6,187 nucleotides of DNA from Filomicrobium sp. (GTDB lineage: Bacteria; Pseudomonadota; Alphaproteobacteria; Rhizobiales; Hyphomicrobiaceae). The stretch lies in assembly GCA_021775655.1 (NCBI GenBank), contig JAJFHK010000058.1:1-6187 (forward strand). Direction: 5' to 3'. A program made the translations under genes and the position numbers. Of the stretch, positions 5,606 through 6,187 are shown piece after piece (the stretch's first letter is position 1; each line of letters opens with the position of its first letter). The notes under the pieces were generated by a model that saw only the letters and a program-made list of their open reading frames with translations, searched no databases and had not been told where the DNA came from.

Positions 5606-6187
5606 CTAAAGCTTCTCGATGCGGATGACCTGGGGCTTTGTGGCGACTTTATCGTTTGCTTCGATTGCCGTTACAGCGCGGCTGATGGCATCTTCGGTTG
5701 TTTCGTGTGTGATCATGATGACGGTCGCTGCGCTGCCGGTCGGAGTCGGCTGACCGCTACCTGGAAGTGACTTCATATCGCGGCGCTGCACGACGCTTTC
5801 GAGCGAGACGCCCTCATCGCCCATGCACTTGGCGATGCTCGCCATGGCACCGGGTTCGTCGCGCACATCCAGGCGAAGGTAATAAGCTCCGCAATGCTCA
5901 TCGATCCTGGCACGGCGATGTGGAGTGAGGTTGACCGTCGGAATAATGAAGGGCGGCAGGACAATACCGCGGGCGACATCGACAATGTCGCTGGCAACAG
6001 CGGCGGCTGTTGGGTTGCCACCGGCTCCTGCGCCGACGAGAAGCAATGGCCCGGTAAAGTCACCGTCAAGTGCAACACAGTTGGTAACGCCTGAGACTTC
6101 CGCGATCGCCGAATGCTTCGACACCATTGCAGGATGGACGCGCGCTTCGATGCCGCTTGGGGTTTCCATAGCAACGCCTAAAAGCTT
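5606..6187 (-). CDS. hom: Homoserine dehydrogenase, C-terminal part with ACT domain, cut by window edge
   Basis: Reduces L-aspartate 4-semialdehyde to L-homoserine with NAD(P)H, the branch point of the aspartate pathway to threonine, isoleucine and methionine, in the cytoplasm. The visible 193 residues begin KLLGVAMETPSGIEARVHPA, a conserved stretch late in the catalytic domain, so the reading frame runs past the right edge and the ATG at 6167-6169 is an internal methionine. The glycine-rich GAGAGGNPTAAAVASD (52-67) is a family hallmark. Residues about 101-185 form the ACT domain, opening YYLRLDVRDEPGAMASIA and continuing GVSLESVVQR (126-135), which in this family usually senses threonine for feedback inhibition. 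Family length is about 430-440, so some 240 residues, including the NAD-binding domain and catalytic lysine, lie outside. The stop is TAG (complement of 5606-5608). No clear terminator follows. It reads toward sthA, but the 600-bp gap argues against one operon. Confidence 0.95.
   Translation of the reverse strand, partial: KLLGVAMETPSGIEARVHPAMVSKHSAIAEVSGVTNCVALDGDFTGPLLLVGAGAGGNPTAAAVASDIVDVARGIVLPPFIIPTVNLTPHRRARIDEHCGAYYLRLDVRDEPGAMASIAKCMGDEGVSLESVVQRRDMKSLPGSGQPTPTGSAATVIMITHETTEDAISRAVTAIEANDKVATKPQVIRIEKL

Noticed and set aside
5773..6174. Minus-strand frame of 133 codons overlapping hom
   Set aside because: It is a shadow of the homoserine dehydrogenase frame, which carries the conserved glycine-rich and ACT motifs.

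Overview
The window looks like ordinary chromosome from an alphaproteobacterium, most likely of the order Hyphomicrobiales (an inference from protein character, not a database match). The main reason is the left-edge gene, an alphaproteobacterial-type crotonyl-CoA carboxylase/reductase, the signature enzyme of the ethylmalonyl-CoA pathway. That pathway is used by serine-cycle methylotrophs and by other bacteria that assimilate acetate without isocitrate lyase. No insertion sequence, CRISPR array, rRNA or tRNA gene was recognised.

Layout from left to right. (1) 2-1090, plus strand: the C-terminal five-sixths of ccr, cut by the left edge. (2) A short gap with a strong 12-bp hairpin (1143-1169), then a ten-helix EamA/DMT-family transporter (1192-2082). 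(3) A 101-bp gap with small repeats, then a one-component regulator (2184-3077) that joins an excisionase-like helix-turn-helix to a molybdate-binding-like periplasmic-binding domain. (4) 3078-3278, no gene. (5) 3279 to about 3620: a good ribosome-binding site and the opening of a TIR-domain protein whose reading frame then breaks down; read as a decayed gene. (6) 3581-5008, minus strand: soluble pyridine nucleotide transhydrogenase (sthA), intact, with a TTG start. (7) 5009-5605: about 600 bp without a convincing gene, holding several short direct and inverted repeats. (8) 5606-6187, minus strand: the C-terminal part of homoserine dehydrogenase (hom) including its ACT domain, cut by the right edge.

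How the genes relate. Ccr consumes NADPH and SthA exchanges reducing equivalents between NADPH and NADH, so both bear on NADPH balance, but they lie far apart on opposite strands and nothing shows an operon. Homoserine dehydrogenase belongs to threonine/methionine/isoleucine synthesis. The transporter and the molybdate-type regulator are single genes with no partner in view. No new multi-gene system is visible. The items most worth a second look are the broken TIR gene with its intact start signals, the loss of both active-site cysteine positions in SthA, and the repeat-rich gap upstream of sthA.
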